The notes: generated by a model from the sequence alone, not told the origin. DNA of 64,000 bases from Paenibacillus sp. JCM 10914 (GCF_001315105.1 NZ_BAZR01000014.1:1-64000), one strand, 5' to 3'. Shown: positions 46,253 to 56,311, counted from the first letter of the stretch. Translations and numbers: made by a program.

Positions 46253-48703
46253 ATGCTATTGTTCAACAACAAGGATACATTCAAGCAGATTTTTACAGAA
46301 CAATTGGTGAGTCGGTTAGGCAAAGGGCTAGAGGAAGCCACAGAAGGAGATGTGTATAAAATCCTCGGTGGCATGATTAGGGAATACGTGGGCAAGGAGT
46401 GGGCCTCGACTAATCGAACGTATCGCGAGCGTGGAGAGAAGCAAGTTTACTATTTCTCGCTTGAATTTCTGGTTGGTCGCTTGATGGGCAATAATTTGCT
46501 TAATCTAGGCGTGTTGGATACGGTAAGTACCGGACTGCAGGAGCTAGGCTGGTCCATGGAGGCGATTGAAGAGCAGGAACCGGATGCGGGTCTTGGCAAT
46601 GGAGGACTCGGGCGTCTGGCGGCCTGTTTCCTCGATTCTCTCGCATCGCTGGGTTATGCCGGACACGGATGTGGAATCCGCTATAAATACGGACTGTTCG
46701 AGCAGAAAATCATCGACGGATACCAGGTTGAATTACCGGATAACTGGCTCCAGAAGGGCAACGTCTGGGAGGAACGACGAGCTGATAAGGCTGTGGAGGT
46801 CAGCTTCTGGGGAGATGTTGAGATAGGACAACGGGACGGGCGAACCGTATTTGATACGATCAACGCAGAACGAATTCTTGCGGTACCTTATGATCTTCCC
46901 GTCATTGGATTCGGTGAAGGGCAAGTCAACACCCTTCGATTATGGAGCGCCGAATCACTCGGAGATTTATCCAGGATCCGCGCCCCGCATCAGCAAGGAG
47001 GTTACCAGCCGTTCCTGGAATACAACCGCTCGGTAGAGTCGATCTCGGAATTTCTGTATCCCGATGATTCGGCGTATGAAGGGAAGTTGCTGCGACTGAA
47101 GCAGCAGTATTTTCTCTGCTCGGCGGGACTGCAGAGCATTCTCCGAACCTATGCCAAGTTAGGCATATCTTTCAAGTTACTGCCGGAGCATGTAGCCCTG
47201 CATATCAATGACACCCATCCAACGCTGGTCATTCCGGAATTGATGCGTATCCTGATTGATGACCATAGTTTCGGTTGGGATGAAGCGTGGGATATTACTA
47301 ACCGTACGGTCTCCTATACGAACCATACTTTGCTGAGCGAGGCGTTGGAGAAATGGCCGGTCGGTATGGTGCGGGAGCTGTTGCCGCGGATCTACATGAT
47401 CATCGAGGAGATTAACAAACGCTTCTGTGGCATGTTATTGAAACGTTATCCGAATGATGTTGAACGTATTTCGGAATTGGCGATCATCGAGAGTGATCAG
47501 ATCCGGATGGCCAATCTGGCGATCGTGGGCAGCTACCATGTCAATGGAGTTGCGGCGCTGCATACCGAACTGCTGCAGACCCAGGTCATGAAGCCGCATT
47601 ATGAGTTATATCCTGAACGATTCAGCAATAAAACCAACGGCATTACCCATCGCCGCTGGCTTATGCACAGTAATCCCGAACTGTCTCGTCTTATCATCGA
47701 GACCATTGGCACCACCTGGATGAATGAGCCGGAGCGGCTACATGAGTTACTTTCATATAAACATGACCGTTCGTTCCAAGAACAGGTGGAACAGATCAAA
47801 CGAAATAACAAAGTGCGGCTAGCTGATTATATTAAGCAGAAACAGGGGATTCCCGTGAACCCGGATTCTATCTTTGATGTCCATGTGAAACGGCTGCATG
47901 GGTATAAGCGGCAGCTGTTGAACATTCTTCGCGTCATCGATGTATACCATGAGATCAAAGATAACCCGGAGTCGGAGTTTATACCGAGAACCGTCATCTT
48001 TGGAGCCAAAGCAGCGCCTGGATACTACTTGGCCAAAAGTATCATCAAGCTGATCAATGTGGTTGCAGAGGTCGTGAATCAAGACCCGCAGGTGCGGGAT
48101 AAACTGAGAGTGGTCTTCTTGGAGAACTATTCGGTATCCCTAGCGGAGAAGATTATCCCGGCCGCTGATGTCAGCGAACAGATATCAACGGCAGGCAAGG
48201 AGGCCTCGGGTACGGGCAACATGAAGTTTATGATGAACGGGGCTTTAACGATCGGTACGCTGGACGGCGCCAACGTCGAGATGTACGAATGGTTAGGCAA
48301 CGAGAATATGTTTCTATTCGGGCTTCGATCTGAAGATGTAATAAGGTACTACCGAACGGGCGAATATATTTCCCGTGAGCTGTATGAGCAGGATTCACGG
48401 ATTAAGCGTGTACTGAATCAGCTTCGGTCCCCAGGTCCATTCTGCTGTCATGAGCAAGAGTTTGGCCAGATTTTGCAGTCGCTCTTGGATTATAATGATG
48501 AATTCTTCGTTCTGAAGGACTTCGCCAGCTATGCAGCGACCCAGCGGAAGATTGATGAGGCGTATTCCAATCGGCGATCCTGGACGGAGAAGTCGATTGT
48601 GAATATCGCATGTTCGGGGCATTTCTCCAGTGATAATACGATTCGGCGTTATGCGACGGACATTTGGAAGGTTGCACCCGTCCATGCTAGCGTCTGCAGA
48701 TGA
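46253..48703 (+). CDS. glgP: Glycogen/starch phosphorylase
   Basis: About 816 residues. Start: ATG 46253 or TTG 46259, both just after CAGGAGG; the upstream ATG 46229 lacks a site. Diagnostic blocks are GLGNGGLGRLAACFLDS, DTHPTLVIPELMRIL, HVKRLHGYKRQLLNIL, FGAKAAPGYYLAK, and the pyridoxal phosphate-binding EASGTGNMKFMMNG, GTLDGANVEM. It releases glucose-1-P from glycogen. Its place behind glgC-glgD fits coupled synthesis and breakdown. Confidence 0.94.
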   Translation: MLLFNNKDTFKQIFTEQLVSRLGKGLEEATEGDVYKILGGMIREYVGKEWASTNRTYRERGEKQVYYFSLEFLVGRLMGNNLLNLGVLDTVSTGLQELGWSMEAIEEQEPDAGLGNGGLGRLAACFLDSLASLGYAGHGCGIRYKYGLFEQKIIDGYQVELPDNWLQKGNVWEERRADKAVEVSFWGDVEIGQRDGRTVFDTINAERILAVPYDLPVIGFGEGQVNTLRLWSAESLGDLSRIRAPHQQGGYQPFLEYNRSVESISEFLYPDDSAYEGKLLRLKQQYFLCSAGLQSILRTYAKLGISFKLLPEHVALHINDTHPTLVIPELMRILIDDHSFGWDEAWDITNRTVSYTNHTLLSEALEKWPVGMVRELLPRIYMIIEEINKRFCGMLLKRYPNDVERISELAIIESDQIRMANLAIVGSYHVNGVAALHTELLQTQVMKPHYELYPERFSNKTNGITHRRWLMHSNPELSRLIIETIGTTWMNEPERLHELLSYKHDRSFQEQVEQIKRNNKVRLADYIKQKQGIPVNPDSIFDVHVKRLHGYKRQLLNILRVIDVYHEIKDNPESEFIPRTVIFGAKAAPGYYLAKSIIKLINVVAEVVNQDPQVRDKLRVVFLENYSVSLAEKIIPAADVSEQISTAGKEASGTGNMKFMMNGALTIGTLDGANVEMYEWLGNENMFLFGLRSEDVIRYYRTGEYISRELYEQDSRIKRVLNQLRSPGPFCCHEQEFGQILQSLLDYNDEFFVLKDFASYAATQRKIDEAYSNRRSWTEKSIVNIACSGHFSSDNTIRRYATDIWKVAPVHASVCR

Positions 48704-48726
48704 AGCCATACGATATAGACACAAAG

Positions 48727-48755
48727 AACCCCGCCATAAGTATGGCGGGGTTTTC
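48727..48755 (+). terminator. Terminator after glgP
   Basis: Arms aaccccgccat and atggcggggtt with a 4-base loop, then a short T-run. Confidence 0.85.
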
Positions 48756-48955
48756 CATAGGTGCTCTACTTGGAAGGTTCTTCAAGATAGGATATGATGC
48801 AAGATCGTAGAATGACTAGATTGTTCTACGGGTGCAATTACTATTTTTAAGCCCTTTTTTTCATAGAACAGGACCAGACTTACATTTATAGAAGGAACTT
48901 GTCTGGGTTTGTTGTAATCGGGGGTTTCGAGTATTTCATGGCCTATGACTCTACG
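48756..48955. other. Gene-free stretch with two stem-loops
   Basis: No supported reading frame. Small inverted repeats (cgtagaa and ttctacg, 48810-48832; ccagac and gtctgg around 48882-48906) could form hairpins. There is no T-box or recognised riboswitch core. Function unknown. Confidence 0.4.
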
Positions 48956-48989
48956 AAAAAGGGAGCACTCGTGAAACGACGAGTCTCCC
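48956..48989 (-). terminator. Terminator of the PgpA-like gene
   Basis: Arms gggag-c-actcgt and acgagt-ctccc close a short loop. On the minus strand the stem is followed by the T-run complementary to aaaaa. Confidence 0.75.
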
Positions 48990-49001
48990 TATCGTGGTAG
49001 G

Positions 49002-49565
49002 CTATTCTTTGGGCAGCTCTTCGGTTGAGCCGTATAATTCAATCTCTCGTTCCGCCTGCTTACGATGGGCGATACGACTGCTGGCTGCAGCTGCGACGGC
49101 TCCGACGATATCGTCCAGGAAGGTATGCACCTTGCCGCTGTTTTTATCGTTTAATCGCTCGAGCACACCCGGCTTGAGCTTATCGATATAACCATAGTTG
49201 GTGAAGCCGATGCTTCCGTACACATTGACAATGGAAAAAGCCAACACTTCGTCCACGCCATATAATCCTTCGTCGTTGGCAAGCATCTCTTGAAGCGGTG
49301 GATCGAGTTTGCCCTGCTCTGCGAGTATGTCCAATTGGATGCCGGTCAACACCGCATTCTGCACTTCTCGCTTGCTGAGTACCGCGTCCACGTTATGGAT
49401 GCATTCTTCCATCGTTAGGCTCGGATAATATTTCTTCTGCAGGATCATCACCAGTTCCGCAATCTCCTCGAGTGTAATGCCGCGTTCATGTAGAAGCCGG
49501 CGGGTGGCGTCCGCTACTTGTTTGCTGTTCAGACTGTAAGGGTTGCTTGAATCCATGGCTGCCAT
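49002..49565 (-). CDS. Phosphatidylglycerophosphatase A-like protein (YutG type)
   Basis: A 187-residue protein. ATG 49565 has gaggtgag upstream; GTG 49577 and ATG 49556 are alternatives. Segments SLNSKQVADATRRLLHERG, VMILQKKYYPSLTMEECI, LANDEGLYGVDEVLAFSIVN, GFTNYGYIDKLKPGVLE and KVHTFLDDIVGAVAAAASS match Bacillus YutG, placed in the PgpA family from memory. PgpA removes phosphate from phosphatidylglycerophosphate. No transmembrane helix is obvious, so a different phosphatase role is possible. Confidence 0.8.
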   Translation of the reverse strand: MAAMDSSNPYSLNSKQVADATRRLLHERGITLEEIAELVMILQKKYYPSLTMEECIHNVDAVLSKREVQNAVLTGIQLDILAEQGKLDPPLQEMLANDEGLYGVDEVLAFSIVNVYGSIGFTNYGYIDKLKPGVLERLNDKNSGKVHTFLDDIVGAVAAAASSRIAHRKQAEREIELYGSTEELPKE

Positions 49566-49733
49566 GATGGAACTCACCTCATTTTCTGTAGGTTAATAAT
49601 GCTGCATACGAAGATTGTACTTTTTTCGCGCCCCCTTTGTCCAGAAACGGCAAAGTCGGGGTTATTTTTTTGTATGGGGCTCGTATACATAGTAGTACAA
49701 CCTGTAATAAAAAATGTTAGGGAGGAACAATAC

Positions 49734-50792
49734 ATGAATCGTAATCAACGTAATCTTCGCAGGCTTTCGGTTGCCGGGCTGCTTGCTGTTCCGATTATTG
49801 TGTCCGGCTGCGGAGCGTTCGGAGGAAAGCAATCGGAGGCGATTGACCCGCCGCCTGCGCAAGTGGAGAAACAAATGTTGAACACAGCAGGTTCAACGGC
49901 CGTGCAAGGTGATATCGGTGCACAAGCAACGGTATTCCTGACGGACGCCAAAGGCATGCTGGCACCCGTCACGCTGGGCATTCCGAAAGTGGATGGAGCG
50001 AATGGACTGAAGGAATCGCTCGAGGTACTGGTGGATGGCGGTCGATATGCCGGCTATGTACCGCAAGGATTTAAAGGCGTGCTGCCTGCCGGCACACAGA
50101 TCAATGATGTTACGCTGGATGCAGAGAACAAGCTGGCGGTTGTTGAATTTAATACATCGTTTACACAGTACCAAGCGGCTGATGAGCGCAAAATACTGGA
50201 AGCCTTAACTTGGACCCTAACCGGCCATGACGGAGTTGAACAGGTACAAGTGTGGGTGGATGGCGCCAAATTGAACGAGATGCCGGTGAATCATACGCCG
50301 CTTGACAGATCGCTCACGCGGGCAATGGGCATTAACTTGCAGAAGGCTGACGATGCTGTATATACTGCCTCTTCACCGGTCACAGTCTATTTCTCGGCAA
50401 TGACGACAGGTGGAATCCAGTATTATGTGCCAGTAACAAGACTTGTTCCGACAGGTCAAGAAGCCGTGCAAGCAGCCCTGAATGAACTGATTCGCGGGCC
50501 TCAATATGGTGACGGGCTTGTTGAAGTCATTCCGGATGATACGGTCGTCACATCCATTGAAACGGACGAGGATGGAGCCGTAACGGTATCGCTCCAAGAC
50601 AGTATGTTCCAGCAAGGCGATCAGATTCCGCTGGAACTGCTGCAGGCTGTCGTATTGACGGTATCGGAAAATGCGAACGACGCGAAAGTGAAAATTCGCA
50701 TGAACGATTTAGCGGAAGTTATGGGCAGCGACAGCCGTAATTATAGCGAACCGGTCAGCCGTCCGGAGATTATTAACGAAATTTCGATCTAA
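49734..50792 (+). CDS. gerM: GerM-domain sporulation lipoprotein
   Basis: A 352-residue protein; ATG 49734 follows GGGAGGAAC (upstream frame to 49599 has no site). Lipoprotein signal LAVPIIVSGCGAF. Two GerM domains follow (TVFLTDAKGMLAPVTLGI, LKESLEVLVDGG; VYFSAMTTGGIQYYVPVTR, VQAALNELIRGPQ). GerM is needed for B. subtilis sporulation and germination and sits in the mother-cell/forespore envelope. The order gerM-rph-rdgB matches B. subtilis. Confidence 0.9.
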   Translation: MNRNQRNLRRLSVAGLLAVPIIVSGCGAFGGKQSEAIDPPPAQVEKQMLNTAGSTAVQGDIGAQATVFLTDAKGMLAPVTLGIPKVDGANGLKESLEVLVDGGRYAGYVPQGFKGVLPAGTQINDVTLDAENKLAVVEFNTSFTQYQAADERKILEALTWTLTGHDGVEQVQVWVDGAKLNEMPVNHTPLDRSLTRAMGINLQKADDAVYTASSPVTVYFSAMTTGGIQYYVPVTRLVPTGQEAVQAALNELIRGPQYGDGLVEVIPDDTVVTSIETDEDGAVTVSLQDSMFQQGDQIPLELLQAVVLTVSENANDAKVKIRMNDLAEVMGSDSRNYSEPVSRPEIINEISI

Positions 50793-50901
50793 TGATGGGT
50801 AAACTTCAATCGTTTTGTTCAAAAGGTGATTTTGTGCCTACACTTTGGTAGAATAGGGAATGCTAATCAGGATTTGCGATAAGAAGTAGGAGGCAGAAAA
50901 C

Positions 50902-51660
50902 ATGAGATCTAACGGACGGAAGAGCGATGAGCTACGCCCGATGAATTTATCGACCCATGTGAATAAATATGCGGAAGGCTCCGTGTACATCGAGATGGGA
51001 GACACCAAAGTGCTGATTACAGCGACGGTGGACGAGAAAGTCCCCCCATTTCTGAAAGGACAAGGTAAGGGCTGGGTGACGGCGGAATATTCAATGCTGC
51101 CTCGCGCAACTCAATCCCGGAATCAACGGGAGGCCAATCGTGGTAAATTAAGCGGCCGGACGATGGAAATTCAGCGGCTCATTGGTAGAGCGCTCAGGTC
51201 TGTTGTCAATCTGCATGCACTTGGCGAACGAACCATTACGGTGGACTGTGATGTCATTCAAGCCGATGGCGGAACGCGCACAACCTCGATCACAGGGGCG
51301 TTTGTGGCGTTGGCGATCGCCGTTAACAAAATTGTAGAGCAGCACAAACTGCCTGTATTCCCTATTACAGATTATCTGGCATCGATAAGTGTCGGTATTG
51401 CCGGCGGACAGGGCCTGCTGGATCTGAATTATGAAGAGGATTCCAAAGCGAAAGTTGATATGAATTTGGTGATGACAGGCACCGGGAAATTTGTTGAGGT
51501 CCAGGGGACCGGAGAAGAAAGTCCGTTCTCTCGCGAAGAGCTGGATCAAATTCTTGAGCTTGGGGAGAAAGGGATTCGGGAGCTCATCGAGCGCCAACAG
51601 GAAGCCCTTGGTCCGATTGCCGCCAAGATTGGTTCGGTTAACGCCAACTCCGGGGTTTAA
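50902..51660 (+). CDS. rph: Ribonuclease PH
   Basis: A 252-residue protein with [72 protein letters not shown] and [20 protein letters not shown]. RNase PH trims tRNA 3' ends by phosphorolysis. It starts behind GTAGGAGGC. It is followed at 4 bp by rdgB. Confidence 0.95.
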   Translation: MRSNGRKSDELRPMNLSTHVNKYAEGSVYIEMGDTKVLITATVDEKVPPFLKGQGKGWVTAEYSMLPRATQSRNQREANRGKLSGRTMEIQRLIGRALRSVVNLHALGERTITVDCDVIQADGGTRTTSITGAFVALAIAVNKIVEQHKLPVFPITDYLASISVGIAGGQGLLDLNYEEDSKAKVDMNLVMTGTGKFVEVQGTGEESPFSREELDQILELGEKGIRELIERQQEALGPIAAKIGSVNANSGV

Positions 51661-51663
51661 CAT

Positions 51664-52296
51664 ATGACACTCGCACTAGGAGATACACTAATTGTTGCTA
51701 CCCGCAATCAGGGGAAAGTGAAGGAATTTGCGCATGCCTTTGCTGCGTTGGGTACTACGGTGAAGAGCATGTACGATTACCCCGACCTGCCTGATGTCGT
51801 TGAGGATGGAGTAACCTTTGCCGAGAATGCTTATAAAAAAGCCAAAGTGGTTGGAGATGCTCTCGGATTGCCTGTGCTAGCAGACGATTCCGGTCTGAGC
51901 GTCGATGCCTTGGACGGTGAACCCGGCGTGTATTCAGCCCGGTATGCGGGCGAGCACGGCGCGGATGAGGATAATAATGACAAGCTGCTCAGCGAGTTGG
52001 AGAAGCTAAGGCTCGGTGAAGATACCGAGCAGCCGCTGCTGAGCCCGGCACGTTTCATATGTGCGCTGGTGTTATACGATCCGGCTTCCGGCAAGAAACT
52101 CGAAACCGAAGGCACGGTGGAGGGCTGGATAACCTCAGATCCAGCCGGATGCGGCGGGTTCGGTTATGACCCACTATTCTATCTGCCCAGCTACGAGAAG
52201 ACAATGGCGGAGCTGACACTCGAAGAGAAGCAGCAGATCAGCCATCGAGGCGATGCCTTGAGACAGCTCGTAGCGAAGCTGCACGCCTCTTCTTGA
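51664..52296 (+). CDS. rdgB: XTP/dITP diphosphatase (RdgB/HAM1)
   Basis: A 210-residue protein. The substrate-binding loop is LIVATRNQGKVKEFAHAF; FAENAYKKAKVV, LPVLADDSGLSVDALDGEPG, YSARYAG and GFGYDPLFYLPSYEKTMAEL follow. It hydrolyses non-canonical purine triphosphates to keep them out of DNA. Immediately downstream of rph, as in Bacillus (ysnA). Confidence 0.95.
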   Translation: MTLALGDTLIVATRNQGKVKEFAHAFAALGTTVKSMYDYPDLPDVVEDGVTFAENAYKKAKVVGDALGLPVLADDSGLSVDALDGEPGVYSARYAGEHGADEDNNDKLLSELEKLRLGEDTEQPLLSPARFICALVLYDPASGKKLETEGTVEGWITSDPAGCGGFGYDPLFYLPSYEKTMAELTLEEKQQISHRGDALRQLVAKLHASS

Positions 52297-52302
52297 ACCA
52301 AT

Positions 52303-52341
52303 TAGAAGCCATACCGGCTATTCCCGGTATGGCTTCTTTTT
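52303..52341. terminator. Bidirectional terminator between rdgB and asnB
   Basis: Arms agaagccataccgg and ccggtatggcttct with a short loop; T-run on the plus strand, A-rich flank on the other. Confidence 0.85.
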
Positions 52342-52347
52342 GCGCGT

Positions 52348-54192
52348 TTAGCGAATCGTTACGTTATATTCTTTGAGCCAGAAGTGAACTTGTGCCAAGT
52401 AAGCAAACAGCTGAGGTCCCGACATTAACTGACCGAACCAAGGCAGGTTCGTTGATGCGTCTGGCGAAGAAGCAAGCTCGCGAATGCGTTTTGTATCGAT
52501 TAACGGCAGAAGCGGGGATGATTTATCATCCAGAATGCTCAGCACTTGTGCTTTGACGGCCGCCAGGTAGTTCGGATTATGCGTTTTGGGATACGGGCTT
52601 TTTTTACGGTACAGCACATCATCCGGCAGCACACCTTCCAGCGCTTTGCGGAGGATTCCTTTTTCGCGGTCGCCGGTCGTCTTGATGTTCCATGGTATAT
52701 TCCATACATAATCAATCAGGCGATGATCCGTATAAGGGACCCGGACCTCTAATCCAACCCCCATGCTCATCCGGTCTTTGCGGTCCAGCAGGGTCGGCAT
52801 GAAGCGGGTGATGTTGAGATAGGACATGACTCTCATCTTGGCCTGTTGACCGGTTTCTCCATCCAACTTCGGCACCTCGGCCACGGCGTCGGCGTAGCGG
52901 TCGCCCAAATATTCCAGCGGTTTGATCCAGTCCCGAATTTCAGCGGACAGTAAGCCTGCCCGCATATCCGGGGCGACCGACCATGGGAATGTACCAGAGT
53001 TCAGCATTTCCTCCCGATGGAACCACGGATACCCGCCGAAGATTTCATCGGCAGCCTCTCCGGATATCGCGACGGTCGCTCCTTTTTTAATCTCATGACA
53101 GAATAATAGCAGGGAGGCGTCGACATCGGCCATTCCAGGTAAATCACGCTTTTGTGTTGAGACATCCAGCGCCTCTACTAGTTCCGGCGTATCAAATTCG
53201 ATCCAATGATGGGCTGTTCCCAATTCCTCATGCATTCGTTTGATCCACGGCGCGTCGGCTCCAGGCTGGAACGAGTGTGATTGAAAATGCTTATTGTTGT
53301 CCACATAATCCACGGAATACGTATGCACTTGTCCTTGGCCCGTCCGCTTGTAGTATTCAACGGCAAGGGAAGAGAGGGCGCTGGAGTCAAGTCCTCCGGA
53401 TAACAAGGAGCAGACGGGTACGTCCGATACGAGCTGTCGTTCGACGGTATCCTGCAGCAGTTCTCGCAGATGGCTGGCTGTCGCATTCACATCATCCTCA
53501 TGAGGCTTGCTTTCCAGCTTCCAATATGTGTATTTACGTAAGCCTTCGCGGTTAAAGATCATGGACATGCCTGGGCGAAGCTCGGAGATGTCCCGGTATA
53601 CCCCGTGTCCCGGTGTGCGCGCGGGTCCAATGATAAACACTTCGGCAAGCCCCTCAGCACCAACGACAGGCTCTACCTTCGGATGCTGCAGCAGAGCTTT
53701 CGGCTCGGAGCCGAAAATGAGCGTTCCGTCGATGTAACTATAGAACAGTGGCTTTACCCCCACGCGATCTCGTGCCAAAAACACCTGCTCGCGCACGCTG
53801 TCCCATATGGCGAAAGCAAATATGCCGTTCAATCGTTCCAGGCACTCAGGTCCCCATTCGATATAGGAGACCAACAATACCTCGGTGTCGCATTTCGTTT
53901 GAAACCGATGGCCTCTTTTTACTAATTCGTCTTTAAGTTCCGCAGCATTATATAATTCCCCGTTATATACAATGGCATATACATCCTCTTCCTGATGAAG
54001 GATCATCGGTTGAGCTCCATTCTCGGGGTCAATTACACTGAGCCTTCGGTGACCGAATGCGCACGGGTTGGAAATCCAGGTGCCGGATCCGTCAGGTCCG
54101 CGGTGAGCTAAACTTTCTGTCATTTTTACCAGCAACTGCGAATCCTGCGTCAAATCGCCGCTCCATTGTATAAAACCGGTTATTCCGCACAT
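52348..54192 (-). CDS. asnB: Glutamine-hydrolysing asparagine synthetase (AsnO/AsnB type)
   Basis: A 614-residue protein. The amidotransferase domain starts MCGITGFIQ with the nucleophile Cys2, and has SLAHRGPDGSGTW, YNGELYNAAELKDEL. The synthetase domain has CSLLSGGLDSSALSSLAVEY (PP-loop), ISGEAADEIFGGYPWFH and DRMSMGVGLEVRVPYTDH. It makes asparagine from aspartate, glutamine and ATP. The length equals that I recall for B. subtilis AsnO, which is needed in sporulation. Confidence 0.92.
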   Translation of the reverse strand: MCGITGFIQWSGDLTQDSQLLVKMTESLAHRGPDGSGTWISNPCAFGHRRLSVIDPENGAQPMILHQEEDVYAIVYNGELYNAAELKDELVKRGHRFQTKCDTEVLLVSYIEWGPECLERLNGIFAFAIWDSVREQVFLARDRVGVKPLFYSYIDGTLIFGSEPKALLQHPKVEPVVGAEGLAEVFIIGPARTPGHGVYRDISELRPGMSMIFNREGLRKYTYWKLESKPHEDDVNATASHLRELLQDTVERQLVSDVPVCSLLSGGLDSSALSSLAVEYYKRTGQGQVHTYSVDYVDNNKHFQSHSFQPGADAPWIKRMHEELGTAHHWIEFDTPELVEALDVSTQKRDLPGMADVDASLLLFCHEIKKGATVAISGEAADEIFGGYPWFHREEMLNSGTFPWSVAPDMRAGLLSAEIRDWIKPLEYLGDRYADAVAEVPKLDGETGQQAKMRVMSYLNITRFMPTLLDRKDRMSMGVGLEVRVPYTDHRLIDYVWNIPWNIKTTGDREKGILRKALEGVLPDDVLYRKKSPYPKTHNPNYLAAVKAQVLSILDDKSSPLLPLIDTKRIRELASSPDASTNLPWFGQLMSGPQLFAYLAQVHFWLKEYNVTIR

Positions 54193-54355
54193 GACGGTTC
54201 ATCCTCTCTTTGTCTTTGTCATACGCTGTCCCATCTTTTTTTCTCCTACGTCGCCAAAGTGATACAGATATATGCCGAAGGAAGGCATAAAATGTCTGTC
54301 CTTTTACGAAAACTAAGAAAGAGGGCGAATTTCAAAGTAAAGGAGAGAAGCGTCC

Positions 54356-54670
54356 ATGGAGAAATCAACTTACTACGTCTCGGTACAAAGCCATTCGGTG
54401 ATGAATGAGCAGGGGCAAAGTTCTTACGAATGGGAGATCGAGGCGACGCCGGAAGAGGCCGATCAGGTTCGGCTTGAGCTTGACATGATGCAGGAGAAGG
54501 ACGAGGAAGCGACTGGGTATATGTTTCCTTGGCCGGATACACCAGAAATCAGCTCCAATGCATCCTTTCAGTCTTCTGTGGACAAGGTATATCGGACGAT
54601 CTATGAGCTTGGCACGCCAGAAACCAGACGGCAAATGGAGGACATGAGATTATTATCGAACTTGTCCTAA
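54356..54670 (+). CDS. Small conserved-looking protein of unknown function
   Basis: A 104-residue protein starting at ATG behind AAAGGAG. It is acidic and soluble, with STYYVSVQSHSVMNEQGQ, WEIEATPEEADQVRLELD, YMFPWPDTPE and TPETRRQMEDM. No membrane segment or Cys. Codon use resembles its neighbours. Family not recognised. Confidence 0.65.
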   Translation: MEKSTYYVSVQSHSVMNEQGQSSYEWEIEATPEEADQVRLELDMMQEKDEEATGYMFPWPDTPEISSNASFQSSVDKVYRTIYELGTPETRRQMEDMRLLSNLS

Positions 54671-54744
54671 GCTAATGGAAGCATGCAATATCAATCAGGA
54701 TGTGCGAAATGAAATGCAGCGCATCCCAAGAAGGAGAATGATGG

Positions 54745-55110
54745 ATGTACGCGATTCGAGACGCAAAAATCAGACGCATTACCGAAATGAATGGCGTTCC
54801 CTGCGCAGAGGTTGAGGTATACCCTGTTGCCGAAGGGGAGAATGCCGTGTTGGCCTATTTAACACCTTCGTTGCCATTAGGCGGATATGAACTTGTCAAA
54901 GTCGTCCGGAGCAGCGCCAGCATGGAGGTGGATTGGTTCGATAACAGCATGCACGATGCTTTTGTGGATGCCACAGACGAAGCTTTTGAGAGTAACGCAT
55001 ATTCGACGGCCGAGGATGAGCGCGACGCTTTTAAGCAGCAATTGCTCTCGACAGGGCAGTTATATGAGCAATTGAACCAGCGACTCAGCGAAGGAACTCA
55101 ATATTTCTAG
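54745..55110 (+). CDS. Small protein of unknown function
   Basis: A 121-residue acidic, soluble protein starting at ATG with an AAGGAG site 8 bp upstream. Segments MYAIRDAKIRRITEMNG, LAYLTPSLPLGGYELVKVV and NSMHDAFVDATDEAFES show no recognised motif. It is followed by a terminator and may be co-transcribed with the gene at 54356. Confidence 0.6.
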   Translation: MYAIRDAKIRRITEMNGVPCAEVEVYPVAEGENAVLAYLTPSLPLGGYELVKVVRSSASMEVDWFDNSMHDAFVDATDEAFESNAYSTAEDERDAFKQQLLSTGQLYEQLNQRLSEGTQYF

Positions 55111-55121
55111 AATCAACAGAC

Positions 55122-55162
55122 AAAAAGAGATCTGTCCGATTGCTTTCGGCAGATCTCTTCTG
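55122..55162 (+). terminator. Terminator after the small gene
   Basis: Arms agagatctgtccgat and ttcggcagatctct form a long stem over a short loop, followed by ttctgc rather than a strong T-run. Confidence 0.6.
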
Positions 55163-55200
55163 CATTGTAGACGAAACGTGGTCAATGCCCGGACACTAGA

Positions 55201-55497
55201 CTAGTATGCAGGTTCCCGCAATACTTGAATACCGAGAATGACGTTATACACAAAGGCTCCGAAGTAGATGACCCCGAACAGAATCAGATAGCCAATCACG
55301 GAGCCGAATGAGCCGGAGGTAACGGCCATGTAGATTAAAGGAATCGCCGCGATGACGGGAAAGATATGGGAGAATAAAGCGCGACGAGCATGCTTGGCGA
55401 TATAGGCGTCCGGAGTGAGAATCCACACGATGACGGGTAACAAGAACGGCGCGAAAAAGATGCTGAAATAAGATAAAGAGGATAAAAACTGCCTCAT
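55201..55497 (-). CDS. Small membrane protein, DUF4870-like
   Basis: A 98-residue protein with three hydrophobic helices (ISIFF-type FFAPFLLPVIVWIL, FPVIAAIPLIYMAV, VIGYLILFGVIYFGAFVYNV) and the segment AYIAKHARRALFSH. This layout resembles DUF4870/Tic20-type small membrane proteins, from memory. The ATG has GGAG upstream. Function unknown. Confidence 0.65.
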   Translation of the reverse strand: MRQFLSSLSYFSIFFAPFLLPVIVWILTPDAYIAKHARRALFSHIFPVIAAIPLIYMAVTSGSFGSVIGYLILFGVIYFGAFVYNVILGIQVLREPAY

Positions 55498-55659
55498 TTG
55501 GATTCACGCTCCTTTAATTTCGTTCATGATATACATATTACCCAGATCGATGTTGGCTATTCTGCGACACCGATCATGAGTACAAAAAAAGTTCTTTGAA
55601 TTTCGCTCACTATGCGGTATAATATATTTCGTTACTGTTTTTAATTTTTATACATATTT

Positions 55660-55733
<74 letters not shown>

Positions 55734-55738
55734 TAAAC

Positions 55739-55771
55739 AAAAAAGACACCGTTGTTGACGGTGTCTTTTTT
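55739..55771 (+). terminator. Terminator after tRNA-Arg copy 1
   Basis: Arms gacaccgt and acggtgtc enclose a tgttg loop, flanked by A- and T-runs. It is nearly the same as the terminator after the other tRNA-Arg copy. Confidence 0.85.
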
Positions 55772-55870
55772 GCGTCCACGAGGATGTAAATAATTCTGAC
55801 TTCAACATCATTTCACATTATAATAGAAGAAAAAAATATGTTCCTATTATATATTGAGGAGGCATCACGT

Positions 55871-56311
55871 ATGCAACTGACTAAAATCTCGCAAAATACC
55901 GCCATTTTATTGGAGCATGCCCAAGCATCAGGGCTTACTTCCGCCGAGCTCTTGGAGGCTGTTCGTTCAGGAGAGATCGATAGATTCCAGGTTGCACAGA
56001 ACGGTCATTTTCGCTATGAAGACCTGTTCACCTACGCGGAAGAGCATGGGGAAGATCTGGAGCAGGCCGTAAGCGAAGGATACCAGATCACGTTTAATAC
56101 CCGCAATGGTCTGAAAATATGGCTGGAGGAGGCATTTCAGATCCGTTCGGAATCCGACTTTGTGGTGGGAGAGGGAATTATCGAAGGCTTAATCCTGCAG
56201 AGGGATCAACTGGCTCGTCTGAAGGAAGCGCTGGCCGTCAATTGGACGCTGCAGGAAGAGCCGATCGCTGCTGGCATTCAGGTTAAGTTGTCTGTCAGAG
56301 GACTGCAATAA
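55871..56311 (+). CDS. Protein of unknown function
   Basis: A 146-residue soluble, acidic protein; ATG 55871 follows TGAGGAGG (the frame to 55838 would start before the site). Segments SQNTAILLEHAQASGLTSAE, FRYEDLFTYAEEHGEDLEQA, GYQITFNTRNGLKIWLEEAF and GEGIIEGLILQRDQLARLKE show no recognised motif. It sits between tRNA-Arg copy 1 and argS. Family not recognised. Confidence 0.7.
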   Translation: MQLTKISQNTAILLEHAQASGLTSAELLEAVRSGEIDRFQVAQNGHFRYEDLFTYAEEHGEDLEQAVSEGYQITFNTRNGLKIWLEEAFQIRSESDFVVGEGIIEGLILQRDQLARLKEALAVNWTLQEEPIAAGIQVKLSVRGLQ

